Origin: Megalonaias nervosa
Lineage: Eukaryota > Mollusca > Bivalvia > Unionida > Unionidae
Length of the DNA stretch: 64,000 bases
Direction of reading: 5' to 3'
Assembly: GCA_016617855.1 (NCBI GenBank)
Contig: JAECUM010003278.1
Location: 1 to 64,000, forward strand
Part shown: one piece after another, positions 1 to 11,276 of the stretch
How the letters are laid out: each line of letters begins with the position of its first letter
Numbering within the stretch: position 1 is the first letter of the stretch
The notes under the pieces: generated by a model
Told to the model about the DNA's origin: nothing
What the model saw: the letters and a program-made list of their open reading frames with translations, nothing else
Databases searched by the model: none
Translations under genes and position numbers: made by a program

Positions 1-147
1 CCAGATTTTTATCAGTATATAATACCAGATTATCTATCAGTATATAATACCAGATTATATAATACCAGATTATCTATCAGTATATAATACCAGATTTTTT
101 TATCAGTATATAATACCAGATTTTCTAAACCTATATAATACCAGATT
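1..147. repeat. AT-rich minisatellite, unit about 20-37 bp
   Basis: Irregular tandem copies built on the phrase TATAATACCAGATT with TATCAGTA spacers. The array begins at or before the window edge, so its full length is unknown. It lies in the intron downstream of the Ig6 exon of PTK7. Confidence 0.8.
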
Positions 148-215
148 ATGTAATATTCAGGTGAGATTTATACAGACTCTAAATCCTTTGTTCTTCAAAA
201 CAACTTCTCAACTAT

Positions 216-360
216 ACATTCAGACATGATAATCACAGGCACTGACCATAACATCTCAACTGCACATTCAGACATGATCATCACAGGCACTGACCATAAC
301 ATCTCAAGAGCACATTTAGACATGATCTCAAATGCACATTTAGACATGATCATCACATGC
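216..360. repeat. Short tandem repeat, about 3 copies
   Basis: Three to four imperfect copies of a 30-60 bp unit containing CAGACATGATCATCACAGGC and ACTGACCATAACATCTCAA. Confidence 0.7.
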
Positions 361-675
361 ACTGCCTGGCCATCATTTGAAAAGTTAAGGCTCCTGTGAA
401 ATACTTATTACTTTGGGTATCAATTTTTATGGTTCTGGTGACAAACAGGTAATGGCCTGCATGTCAAATTAACCCAGAGCTTAAATGATGACTTTTAGCA
501 AAAAAGACTCTGTAAAACACTAACAAAGATGCGAATCTAATCTAACGGCAGACAGATGGATGGGTAGACAGTCATGGACATGAATGTGATTGCTATACAG
601 AACTTCTGCCAAGATTGTATTGACAAAAATTGGTACTTAAATTCACACATTTGCGAACATATCCTGTTGTTTTGT
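361..675. other. Intronic stretch without a recognised feature
   Basis: I see no coding signal, repeat or RNA gene here on either strand. By position it is PTK7 intron between Ig6 and the next, off-window exon. Confidence 0.5.
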
Positions 676-815
676 AGAAAAATCTTTGTTCATTGGTTCT
701 TTAAATCTGTCATACTGTTTCTGTACAAAGATCGTTGTTCACTGGCTCTTTAAATTTATGTCGTATTGTTTCTGTACAAAGATCTCTGTTCATTGGTTCT
801 TTAAATTTATGCTGA
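676..815. repeat. Tandem repeat, 61-bp unit, about 2.5 copies
   Basis: Copies share TTCATTGGTTCTTTAAAT and CTGTTTCTGTACAAAGATC. Copies are diverged, so the duplication is not recent. Confidence 0.7.
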
Positions 816-1299
816 AGTAATCATGAAATCCATGAAAATTGCTACCCTACAAAAATGAGTGAATTCACAGCATTAAAATTCAAACATTACAAACTGATTC
901 TTTGAAATGAAGATTAAAGATTAATGAAAATCATACTACATCCCAAGCATTTAATGAAAATACCTTTCTACCCAATAGGAAAATTAACAACTTTAGAAAG
1001 AATTTGTGCACCATTAAAAACTTTTAAAGTTTTTCAATATGTTTATAATTGCCATTACTTTTCATTTTAGAGTATGTTGTAACAAGAAGTACAGGGAAAG
1101 TACCAGTTCTCACTATGAAGCAACCGATGCCATTGAGCTAATATGCCACTAATATTTCACATACAAACTCAAATGTTTACTTATTTTGCAAACTTTTCCA
1201 AGTACCGAACAAAATGATCTCTGAAAGGTTTGCATACTATGCAAAAAATTTGCAACCATTTGCAAGATTTTAGCGACACATCAGCTTTAAGGCAACAAT

Positions 1300-2865
1300 T
1301 AGTACATGGAGAGAACTGTTCTTTGACCAGTATTCTTTATCACATTTAAGTATTAATTAGTATATGGAGAGAACTGTTCTTTGGCCAGTATTCATTATGA
1401 CATTTCAGTATTAATTAGTACATGGTGAGAAATGGTCTTCGGCCAGTATTCATTATGGCATTTCAGTATTAATTAGTACATGGTGAGAATTGTTCTTTGG
1501 CCAGTATTCTTTATCACATTTAAGTATTAATTAGTACATTGTGAGAATTGTTCTTTGGCCAGTATTCATTATGATATTTCAGTATTAACTAGTACATGGA
1601 GAGAACTGTTCTCTGGAAAGTATTCATTATGACATTTCAGTATTAATTAGTACATTGTGAGAATTGTTCTTTGGCCAGTATTCATTATGATATTTCAGTA
1701 TTAATTAGTACATGGAGAGAACTGTTCTCTGGCCAGTATTCATTATGACATTTCAGTATTAATTAGTACATGGTGAGAATTGTTCTTTGGCCAGTATTCA
1801 TTGTGACATTTAAGTATTAATTAGTATATGGAGAGAACTGTTCTTTGGCCAGTATCCATTATGATATTTCAGTATTAATTAGTACATGGTTAGAATTGTT
1901 CTTTGGCCAGTATTCATTATGACATTAAAGTATTAAATAGTACATTGTGAGAAATGGTCTTTGGCCAGTATTCATTATGATATTTCAGTATTAATTAGTA
2001 CATGGTGAGAAATGGTCTTCGGCCAGTATTCTTTATGACATTTCAGTATTAAATAGTACTTGGTAAGAAATGGTCTTCGGCCTGTATTTTTTGACATTTA
2101 AGTATTAAATAGTACATGGTGAGAAATGGTATTCTTCGGCCAGTATTCTTTATGACATTTAAGTATTAATTAGTACATGGTGAGAAATGGTCTTCGGCCA
2201 GTATTCTTTATGACATTTAAGTATTAATTAGTACATGGTGAGAAGTGGTCTTCGGCCAGTATTCTTTATGACATTTAAGTATTAATTAGTACATGGTGAG
2301 AAGTGGTCTTCGGCCAGTATTCTTTATGACATTTCAGTATTAATTAGTACATGGTGAGAAATGGTCTTCGGCCAGTATTCTTTATCACATTTCAGTATTA
2401 ATTAGTACATGGTGAGAAATGGTCTTCGGCCAGTATTCTTTATGACATTTCAGTATTAATTAGTACATGGTGAGAAATGGTCTTCAGCCAGTATTCTTTA
2501 TCACATTTCAGTATTAATTGGTACATGGTGAGAAATGGTCTTCGGCCAGTATTCTTTATGACATTTAAGTATTAATTAGTACATGGTGAGAAATGGTCTT
2601 CGGCCAGTATTCTTTATGACATTTCAGTATTAATTAGCACATGGTGAGAAATGGTCTTCAGCCAGTATTCTTTATGACATTTCAGTATTAATTAGTACAT
2701 GGTGAGAAATGGTCTTCAGCCAGTATTCTTTATGACATTTAAGTATTAATTAGTACATGGTGAGAAATGGTCTTCAGCCAGTATTCTTTATGACATTTAA
2801 GTATTAATTAGTACATGGTGAGAAATGGTCTTTGGCCAGTATTCTTTATCACATTTAATTATTCT
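1300..2865. repeat. Large minisatellite, 58-bp unit, about 27 copies
   Basis: The longest array in the window. The unit runs through AGTATTAATTAGTACATGG, TGAGAAATGG, TCTTCGGCCAGTATTC and TTTATGACATTT. Units in the left third carry GAGAGAACTGTTCTTTGG, units in the right two thirds GAGAAATGGTCTTCGG, so two subtypes expanded in blocks. It ends only about 130 bp before the Ig6 exon. The period is not a multiple of three and no protein is implied. The preceding 480 bases (816-1299) are unremarkable intron. Confidence 0.95.
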
Positions 2866-2994
2866 CCTCCAACTCCTTTTTCTGAATTCAATAATTTATT
2901 TTGTCATGATATAACTATAATAAATATTTATCCAGCAATGATTATAAGAAATTAAATTTAACATAGGGAAAGTTTCAATTTTGTATTTCCTTAC

Positions 2995-3261
2995 CAACAA
3001 CATCTACGTAAATTGTCACATTGATTTCTTCTTCCCCTGGACTGTTGGCATAGCATGTATAAAACCCTGCATCTGATCTCTGAATACGTCTGAAATACAG
3101 CATATTTTGTCGGGCAACTACATTGCTGTCAAAATTTGCTGCTCCATCCTTTCTCCAATATACATTTGGACGAAACTCTGCCTCGGCATAACATGGGATT
3201 TCTGCATCTGAGTTCAGCTCAATGAATGCATTTTTAGGTAATGGGTTAAACTTCAATTGTT
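2995..3261 (-). CDS. PTK7: PTK7 exon: complete Ig domain 6
   Basis: Single exon of 267 bp coding a whole Ig-like domain. The acceptor is AACTTGCAG before position 3261 and the donor GTAAGG follows 2995. It enters in phase 1 (completing a Lys codon from the upstream exon) and leaves in phase 1. The protein opens with QLKFNPLP, has the B-strand Cys in EIPCYAE, the core Trp in VYWRKDG, and the F-strand signature SDAGFYTCYAN, with one N-glycosylation sequon (NVT). Spacing and motifs match vertebrate PTK7 Ig6 (LKFTPPP, VPC, IKW, DDAGNYTC). PTK7 is a single-pass receptor with seven Ig domains and a dead kinase, acting at the cell surface in Wnt and planar polarity signalling. The next exon (Ig7) lies off the window. 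Assignment rests on remembered family motifs, but the exon itself is certain. Confidence 0.93.
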
Positions 3262-3589
3262 CTGCAAGTTCAGAAAAAATAATTATGACATAATTTGGCA
3301 TAGCTGTATTGCAAATACAAGTGCAAATCATGTACAGGATATCAAGTGTACCCTCCCCCAAATTGCAGGTCACAAATAAGTTAAAATTACAATGAAACTC
3401 ACCATTTTTCCACCACAGTAGTTTTCAAAAAAAAGAAGCTACCAGGAACAAGAATTCTGTCATACCATAATCTTTATGAATCTTTATGCTTAAATTGTAG
3501 AGGTTTGAAAAAAGAGTATATGCACACTTTGGAAAATATCAAGTTGCTTATTTTGCACATTCTGTCCCAATGTGGTCAACTGTTTTCAT

Positions 3590-4365
3590 GCTCAGGAGTA
3601 TGACAAGTGTTCAAACTGCCCAGTCTCATCCACACCCTATTTCTCAACTACTTTCATACACAGAAGCGAGTATGATGTGTGTTCTAATTGTTGAGTCTCA
3701 TCCATACCCTATCTGTCATACACAGAAGTGAGTATGATCAGTGTTCTAATTGCCCAGTCTCATCCATACCCTATCTGTCAACTACTTCAACTACTTTCAT
3801 ACACAGAAGTGAGTATGATCAGTGTTCTAATTGCCCAGTCTCATCCATACCCTATTTGGCAACTACTTTCATACACAGAAGTGAGTATGTGTGTTCTAAT
3901 TGCCCAGTCTCATCCATACCCTATTTGTCAACTACTTTCATACACAGAAGTGAGTATGTGTGTTCTAATTGCCCAGTCTCATCCATACCCTATTTGTCAA
4001 CTACTTTCATACACAGAAGTGAGTATGTGTGTTCTAATTGCCCAGTCTCATCCATACCCTATTTGTCAACTACTTTCATACACAGAAGCGAGTATGATGA
4101 GTGTTCTAATTGTCCAGTCTCATCCATACCCTATCTGTCATACACAGAAGTGAGTATGATCAGTGTTCTAATTGCCCAGTCTCATCCATACCTTATCTGT
4201 CATACACAGAAGCAAGTATGATGAGTGTTCTAATTGCCCAGTCTCATCCATACCTTATCTGTCATACACAGAAGCAAGTATGATGAGTGTTCTAATTGCC
4301 CAGTCTCATCCATACATTATCTGTCATACACAGAAGCGAGTATGATGAGTGTTCAAATTGCCTAG
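3590..4365. repeat. Minisatellite, 62-72 bp units, about 11 copies
   Basis: Units carry CATACACAGAAGTGAGTATG, TGTTCTAATTGCCCAGTC and TCATCCATACCCTATTTGTC. Central copies include an extra AACTACTTT (69 bp); flanking copies lack it (about 62 bp), giving two length classes. Long open frames across it on the plus strand are artefacts of the repeat. Confidence 0.95.
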
Positions 4366-4555
4366 AAATCAAAATGCAGTATATTAATCAACTGGAGTGT
4401 ATGATGTATTTTGACAGTAACATTGAAGGAATATCATTCCGATAAAGGGCATCATATGTTCTGTGTGTGGACTTTTAACTTTGTGTTCACACCTCTTTTG
4501 ACTGACCAGCACTCACTCTCATAAAACCAGATACATTTTATTTATGGTTTGTTCA

Positions 4556-4748
4556 TCAAGTTCATACTGAGAGCAAATCAAGTTCATACTGAGGCAAACT
4601 TTTATTGTCACTGAGGCAAATTTTTATTGCCACTGAGGAAAAATTTTATTGTCACTGAGGCAAACATTTATTGCCACTGAGGGAAAAAAAGAAGTCCTAG
4701 AGGTGATATTACTATAATGGAAAATGCCACTTTTATTGCCACTGAGAT
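4556..4748. repeat. Short minisatellite, about 27-bp unit
   Basis: Degenerate copies of TCACTGAGGCAAA followed by TTTTTATTG. It sits just before a long TA tract. Confidence 0.75.
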
Positions 4749-4762
4749 GATAGCAAGTTTTC

Positions 4763-4768
<6 letters not shown>

Positions 4769-4846
<78 letters not shown>
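4769..4846. repeat. (AT)n microsatellite, 78 bp
   Basis: Uninterrupted AT dinucleotides. Expected to be polymorphic in length. Confidence 0.98.
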
Positions 4847-4849
<3 letters not shown>

Positions 4850-4906
4850 TCAAATCTTTCTCACAAAATCCCAATGTTGAAGATGAGGCCATCACACCTG
4901 AAAGGT

Positions 4907-4966
4907 TATACCTATCCTATATCTCTCTATGGTGTCAGTGGTAGTACAATTAACTGGGTTTTTTTG
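4907..4966. repeat. Left remnant of a minisatellite split by a LINE
   Basis: Contains TATCCTATATCTCTCTATGG followed by TGTCAGTGGT and ACAATTA. The same unit recurs on the other side of the LINE at 7264-7395, so the LINE appears to have landed in or beside this array. Confidence 0.7.
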
Positions 4967-4981
4967 TTGTCTCACTATGGT

Positions 4982-7257
4982 AATAATAATAATAATGATG
5001 ACTTTATTTAAAGAGGGTAACACAATTAGCTAAGAACTAATCTACCTTGAGGCCCTCATCCAAAGCAAGGAATTTATTTTAGCTGCATCTCTGAAGCCAC
5101 TGGATATACTGGGTTTGGAAGAAGGAAACAGAGTGGGCATTTCTAATCTCAACTGGAATACTATTCCAGAGCAAAGTTCCAGAGTACTGGAAACTTTTTT
5201 AAAATAATTCCTTATTTGGTTTGGGAATTTTATACTGTTTGGTAGACATGGATCGCAAGTGGGGAGTATTACCAGGTAGCCTATACTGGAATAGTGATTG
5301 TAAATATTCAGGAGCACTATTATTGGATATCCTGTACATTAATTTGGCTTTTCTCAAACAGATTCAGTCTTTAATAGGTAATATTTTTAACTTACCAGCT
5401 AAATTTTCCTTGCTTTCTTTCTGGATTGATATTAGCCCAAATGCTCTTTTTTGAAGATGTGCCAGCTTTGCTATGTTTTTATCATTTGAATTACCCCATA
5501 CTGTATTACAATAGTCTAAATAGGGTTGTATGTAACTGTTATAAAATAGTTTTCTGTGCCTTTCAGGGAGAAAATGTCTTATCCTACTGAGAAGACGTAA
5601 ACTTGAACTGACCTTTTTACTGACATGTCTATGTTCAGTCCATGATAGGTTATTATCTACCAAAACACCAAGTAGTCTTTCATGACAGACCCTTTGCAAA
5701 TTTTTATCCTTCCATGTCAGACACAGTTCATCACTATCAAGATTTGTCCTTTTTTGTCGTATTGAGATAAGATATATTTTAGTTTTTCCAGTATTTACCA
5801 CCATGCCATTGCATGTGCACCAGTTGTCCAATTTATTTAGGGCATTCTGTAAAGAAATTTTGAGTTCATGCTTTGTGTTTTGGATTTCTGACAATGTTGT
5901 GTCATCTGCATAGAGATCTGTAGATGATATTGAGTCCCTTAGTAAAAGTGGTAGGTCATTAATAAATAAAATAAATAGTAATGGACCTAGAATTGAGCCT
6001 TGTGGTATTCCATATCTAATTGTTCCAGGTTCAGACAGAACATTATTTATATAAACATGTTGTGTTCTGTCACTTAAGTATGAAGTAAACCATCGAACTG
6101 TGCTTTCATCACATTGGTAGATTTTCAGTTTCTTCAAAAGGATTTCATGATCCACCATGTCAAAAGCTTTCCTGAAATCTACAAATACAGATCCTATTAT
6201 TCTACCTTGATCAAGTGCTTGAAGCCATTTATCAGTTAGGGAGATCAAGGCAGTCTCACATGAATGTTTCTGTCTAAAGCCTGATTGATTAGGATGTAAC
6301 AGCAAGTGTTTGGTTAAATATGACATGAATGAGTCATGGACATGTTTTTCAATCAATTTTGACAAAGTTTGGTAGTATTGAGATTGGCCGGTAGTTATCA
6401 GCATCATCCTTAGAACCACATTTGTGAATAGGAGTTACTTCTACAGTTTTCCATATTTTGGGGACATATGAGGTTGTAATACTTAAACTGATTATGAATG
6501 TTATGCTATCTACAATAGCAGAGACAGAAGATTTAATGAGTCATGGACCAATCTGATCAAGTCATGTAGCTTTCTTGGTATCAAGTTCACCGAGACATTT
6601 TTTAACAAATTTTTTTGATACTGGTGGGATAGAGAAACATACCTCCCAAGGAGATTTGCTGCTGCAGAACTTTTCAGTTCATTAAAGTTGTTTTCTCTCA
6701 CTGGTTCTTTTAACTTTGTGGTAATGTTGGTGAAAAATCATTGAAAACATTTGCAATGTCAGTGTCATCAGTGACTATGGTGTCATTTACCAGAAGTGAG
6801 TGAATTTTATTTGTCTGATCCTTGTCTGTTCCTCCAGTGAGTTTATTTTAGACTTTCCAAATGGAGTTTGTGTTGCTTTTTTTGTTTTCAAGCAATAATT
6901 GATAATAAGTTTTTTTTATAGCTTTTTTAATCATACTTGTCGATTTCTCCATACTTTATATTATGCATGGTTTCCCATAGCCTTGAATTGGTATCGTGTT
7001 TTCATTGCATCTAGCATTTCAGTGGCAAGCCAATTAGGTTGGATTTCATTCTTTACTCGATGTACTTTCAGTGGTGCATGCTTAGAGACTACATCCATAA
7101 ATAAGTCAGTCCAGAGCTTCATCTATGTCATCCAAATTTTGGATCATATTCCATGGAACTTTATATAGGTCATTGAGAAATTGTTCTTCATTAAAATTTT
7201 TGAATGATCTGTAAGTGATAGTTTTGTGTGTATTTTTCTTATTTCTTGTGTCACTAG
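4982..7257 (-). pseudogene. 5'-truncated LINE with reverse transcriptase (CR1/L2/jockey-like)
   Basis: Relic of a non-LTR retrotransposon ORF2 inside the Ig5-Ig6 intron. Read on the minus strand it starts in the linker after the lost endonuclease (VPWNMIQNLDDIDEALD near 7150) and continues through TPIHKCGSKDDADNYRPIS near 6400. The RT core is open from about 6390 to 5367: FVDFRKAFDMVDH (catalytic Asp), GIPQGSILGPLLF, and the active-site motif YADDTTL. It then runs through KRAFG past a TGA at the end of that frame into the C-terminal SGTLLWNSIPVEIRN near 5150. Several stops and a one-base frameshift near 6385 show it is dead. The 3' end is a short (TAA)n tract at 4981-4996, read as a microsatellite tail. 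No endonuclease is present. Confidence 0.9.
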
Positions 7258-7263
7258 AGGGAC

Positions 7264-7395
7264 ACTTATGTATCTATCCTATATCTCAGTATGGTGTCAA
7301 TGGTGGGAAAATTACCTATCTATCCTATATCTCAGTATGGTGTCAGTAGTATATCTCATTATGGTGTCACTGGTGGAACAATTACCTCTACTGCA
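7264..7395. repeat. Right remnant of the LINE-split minisatellite
   Basis: Two to three copies of the unit TATCCTATATCTCAGTATGG plus TGTCA and a GTGGAACAATTAC tail, matching 4907-4966 on the other side of the LINE. Confidence 0.7.
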
Positions 7396-7535
7396 GCAAC
7401 ATTAAACATAATGTACAACTTTTTGTTGGATAATTATGATGATGCCAGTGCTGTCTTCAAGTATTGTCCTGAACTGTCTACAATAGTCAGAATATATTTT
7501 TTATAAGACAAAGATAATACTGGAGACATACTTAC

Positions 7536-7683
7536 TTTTAACATGCAGGAAGGCTCTGGAGGAGATGACAAGGTTTTGTCCTGTTGTATTGGCAACACAG
7601 GAATAATATCCTAAATCTTCCTGAGTTACATTATTAATTAGAAGTATTCCTGTCACCATGTTCATTTTGTGTCGAGGGGAGCC
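7536..7683 (-). CDS. PTK7: PTK7 exon: C-terminal half of Ig domain 5
   Basis: Exon of 148 bp, acceptor TTTTTTCCAG before 7683, donor GTAAGT after 7536. It enters in phase 0 and leaves in phase 1. The translation begins GSPRHKMNMVTGILLIN and contains the F-strand signature EDLGYYSCVANTTG, which supplies the second disulfide Cys of Ig5, then SSRAFLHVK leading into Ig6. Two N-glycosylation sequons are visible (NVT, NTT). The upstream half is at 19037-19176, across an 11.4-kb intron. The family match is to the 'YRCMSS.PAG' end of vertebrate PTK7 Ig5, though this half is less conserved than Ig3 or Ig6. Splice sites and frame make the exon very likely real. Confidence 0.9.
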
Positions 7684-7959
7684 CTGGAAAAAATTTAAAA
7701 AATATAAATGTAAAATGAAAATAACATTTGCATCCAAGTACCAGATCCAAACAGCAAAACATGAAATATTTAGCATGAAAGGTGAAGCACTCTGATACAT
7801 GCAAGCTAAAAAATGTCATGTCAATGACACAATATTGTAATAACCAAATCATTTTGAGCTGAACAGTAACTGTTGATTTTATTTTAAGCGGGACTAGATC
7901 AGCTATTGTGTAACGCCATAAAGCCATAATGCTGTAATGCCATCAGATCAGAGTATGAA

Positions 7960-8137
7960 CCATCCTATGTCTTTAAGTGAACACAGACCCTGATCTGCCT
8001 GCACATTATGCCACATCTGATCTAAGTCTATGCTGATTTAAGTCTATGCTGATCTAAGTCTATGCTGATTTAAGTCTATGCTGATCTAAGTCTATGATGA
8101 TTTAAGTTTACTGTATGTTGTACACAGGCATGTATGG
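7960..8137. mobile_element. TA-flanked palindromic MITE, copy with internal 16-bp expansion
   Basis: Starts near CCATCCTATGTC and ends CATGTATGG followed by TA, matching the ends of the best copy at 52848-53064. It keeps one diagnostic palindrome (ACAGACCCTGATCTGCC, GCACATTATGC). From 8019 to 8110 the stretch AGTCTATGCTGATTTA is repeated about five times, which sister copies do not show. Confidence 0.65.
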
Positions 8138-8550
8138 TATTAATTCATTCAATCTGTTGAAAACTGCTTGTAATCTTTGACAGATATATAGGAATTTTAT
8201 ATTTTAAGGCATGTACTGTCTATTGGTATATCCTCTTGTTGATTACCTTTCATTATGCCTGTAATTACTGGCAGCCTGCATTGAAGTGTTCTGTGTCTGT
8301 ACCATCTCAGAAATTGAAAGTGTAAAGACTATATGCAGACTTAATCATAATTGGCAAAATTGAATGTGCAAGATGACTTGCATTCTGTTGGTGCCAAAGT
8401 GCCCAAAAATAACTGTTCAAGATGAAAATGCGGTCAATGTATACCTGAGAACCAATTATTTAACAACAGAAAGGTAGAAATGTATTGTAGTTCATTTTTT
8501 TCAATATTGGAATTTGGGAGGATAAAAAGATTTAAATCAATTTCTTGAAG

Positions 8551-8554
<4 letters not shown>

Positions 8555-8614
<60 letters not shown>
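8555..8614. repeat. (AT)n microsatellite
   Basis: About 60 bp of AT dinucleotides directly flanking the Penelope-like element on its left. Confidence 0.98.
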
Positions 8615-8616
<2 letters not shown>

Positions 8617-8988
8617 GCAATAAACTGACAACAAACAGTGCAAAACTAGTATCTAACTAGCCTGAGTGCTTTGACTTTTAATGAGTCTTTTTCAAAGGCA
8701 TATACAAAACACAGACAAACAAATAAAACAGAAAAACCGTAGTGTTTGCAAAACTTTACATGGCTGTTTCTACAGGAATTAAACCTTTAAATTTATTATG
8801 TTTCAACATGTTTATATCAACTTGTTGCAGATACTGTTCTGCAATTGGGTGTCTGTACAGCTTCTTTGTCATCCAATCAGATCCTTTTGTGTAGCTTTTC
8901 AGTTTCTCCGACATACTGAAGGCTACAGATCTTACATGTGATGAGATAAATTACATTCTGTTTTGCATGTTTTGTTTGGACCATACAC
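8615..8988 (-). pseudogene. Penelope-like element 3' end, minus-strand arm (GIY-YIG start)
   Basis: On the minus strand the frame reads KHAKQNVIYLITC, then KICSLQYVGETEKLHKRI: the zinc-binding Cys pair and GIY-YIG core ('YVGET') of the endonuclease domain of Penelope-like retroelements. After a deletion of about 14 bp relative to the other arm it continues DWMTKKLYRHPIAEQ and then passes into non-coding pseudo-LTR sequence ending near the AT tract. It is joined head to head with the plus-strand arm at 8985-9640; the two arms are inverted copies of each other. Stop codons and the deletion make it non-functional. CpG sites kept in the right arm are mutated here (CGAAAGCG is CAAAGCA). Confidence 0.85.
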
Positions 8989-9640
8989 AAAAGCTACACA
9001 AATGGATCAACCTTCATAGATCTGATTGGATGACAAAGAAGCTGTACAGAAGCCCGGTCACAGAACACTTCTCCCCTCCCCTGGCCACACTTTCAGTGAT
9101 ACAACACTTATTGCAATTGCTCACAACCCCAACTGGAGTTCTGAAACCAGGAAAGAAAAGGAATCTTACTGGATATGCCGCCTTAAAACACTGAAACCAA
9201 GAAGACTAGAAAAAGACAGCCATGTACAAATAAAATTATCTTTTGCAGTCGACACATTTTCTTTTAAATAATTCTCTAAATTTGCTTAATAGCCTACAAT
9301 TACTACTATAACAATGAAATATCCGGGATATAATTTACACTTAGATAAATGTACATAAAATAACATGTCGTTATGGCTCATCAATTTCTAGGTCAATACA
9401 AATATGTTTTCCAGTATTCGCAACAAGTTGATATAAACTAGTTGAAACATAATAAATTTAAAGGTTTAATTCCTGTAGAAACAGCCATGTAAAGATTTGC
9501 AAACACTATGGTTTTTCTGTTTTATTTGTTTGTCTTGTCTATGTTTTGTATATGCCTTTGAAAAAGACTCATTAAGAGTCGAAAGCGCTCAGGCTAGTTA
9601 GATACTAGTTTTGCACTGTTCACTGTCAGTTTATGGCATT
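8985..9640 (+). pseudogene. Penelope-like element 3' end, plus-strand arm (GIY-YIG end plus pseudo-LTR)
   Basis: Plus strand encodes the second half of a GIY-YIG endonuclease: KLHKWINLHRSDWMTKKLY and PVTEHF in one frame, then after a one-base shift GHTFSDTTL, and TRKEKESYWICRLKTLKP (the family's 'R..E.yWI..L.tl.P' end). A non-coding tail follows to about 9640 that matches the minus-strand arm in inverted orientation. Near 9555-9600 the tail has GACTC-ATTAA-GAGTC followed by GAAAGCGC. This resembles stem II plus the GAAA core of the hammerhead motifs known in Penelope-like pseudo-LTRs, but the CUGAUGA side is degenerate. The frameshift marks it as a relic. Confidence 0.85.
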
Positions 9641-9727
9641 TATCTTAATCAATCCCTGACACATGTGATCCCTTGCTGGATCCAATGCACTTGAAAGGAC
9701 TGTTATTCGCCATATGATTTGTATTCT

Positions 9728-9729
<2 letters not shown>

Positions 9730-9771
<42 letters not shown>
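9730..9771. repeat. (TA)n microsatellite
   Basis: About 42 bp of TA dinucleotides, roughly 90 bp past the right arm of the Penelope-like pair. Confidence 0.98.
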
Positions 9772-10321
9772 CTTCCCTTGTTCCTAAAGAGGCTTTATGT
9801 TCTAAAGCATCAAAGACTGAATGCATACAGAATCTGAGAGGAGTGTTAATTGTTTTATAAAGAAGGCAGTAAGCAAAAAGTTTCTAGTAATTTCAATCAC
9901 CTCTTTTATTAAATGATACAGATGTCTGAAATAAAACTGAATGGCAATTTGCTTAGTAAGGATGTGTGGAGCGGAGTAGGATGGGTGGAGGGGAGTCAAT
10001 TATTTATTCTAGTCATGCTTGCAGCAATTTTACTGATGTAATTTCTGAATTCACTAATCAAACTGAATTAAACATGTAGAGTAACAATACCTCACCATCA
10101 AACACCATCACTCAGCCCCTTATATAATAAAAGTATGGTGCTAAATTTCATTAATTGGGTAATTAATATTTCACTCAAGTTTTGCTCCTGGCTGATTAAA
10201 GTCCATAATAATGTGATTCCACATCAACCACATGCTTTCATTATGTTTATTATCATGTTTTTCCCCTCACAGACACCTATTACATCAAATCATAATCTTG
10301 CTTTAAATTAAACACATTTAT

Positions 10322-10975
10322 GGTGACCTTTGCTATAGAGTGAACAGGAGAAGGTGACCTTATTTACAGAGCTGAACAGCATAAGGTGACCTGACCCATA
10401 CAGCTGAACAGCATAAGGTGACCTTCCCCATATAGTGGAACAAACAACAGTCTTATCCACAGAGTTGAACAGCATAAGGTGACCTTACCCACAGAGCTGA
10501 GCAGCATAAAGTGATCTTTCCCTTATAGCTCAACAGCATAAGTGACCTTACCCATATAGCTGAACAACATAGGTGGCCTTATCCATACAGCTGAACACAG
10601 GGTGGCCTTACCCATACAGCTTAACAGTATATGGTGGCCTTGCCCATACAGCTGAACACAGGGTGGCCTTACCCATACAGCTGAACACAGGGTGGCCTCA
10701 CCCATACAGCTGAACAGTATATGGTGACCTTACCCATACAACTGAACAGCACAAAGTGGCCTTACCCATACAGCTAAACAACACTGGGTGGCCTTACCCA
10801 TACAGCTGAACAATACAGGGTTGCCTTAACCATTCAGCTGAACAGTATAAGATGACCTTACCCATACAACTGAACAGCACAGGGTGGCCTTACCCATAAT
10901 GCTGAACAACACAGGGTGGCCTTACCCATATAGCTGAACAATATAAGGTGACCTTATCCATAAAAGTGAAAAGAA
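10322..10975. repeat. Minisatellite, about 31-bp unit, about 20 copies
   Basis: Units read CTTACCCATACAGCTGAACA followed by a short variable GCACAGGGTGGC or GTATAAGGTGAC. Outer copies are more diverged than central ones. The minus-strand open frame across it is an artefact. Confidence 0.92.
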
Positions 10976-11276
10976 GGAGGGAACAAAATGTGCCCTAGGA
11001 GCTTATCAATGCAGAGCCCTATGCAAGACTGCAATTATGAATGGCTAGGCAACTGTGAGATTATTTTTTCCAAGCAATTCTTTTCTGTTTCATAGATTAA
11101 TAGTTTTGTTATACCAAGGGAAATTTGGATCTACCTCATTAGCTTTCATGGATAAAAATTTCAAAAAGCAAAACAAAAGCGATCTTGAACTTTCATGGGA
11201 TTTTAGTAAAAGATAATATTACTTCCATAAAATAAATCACTGTTATTATCATTTTATTAGTAGGTAATGTAGATCT

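Noticed and set aside
1..2994. Search for the Ig7 exon of PTK7 on the minus strand
   Set aside because: No Cys...Trp or Y.C pattern with splice sites was found. The region is mostly a 58-bp minisatellite, so Ig7 is probably off the window.
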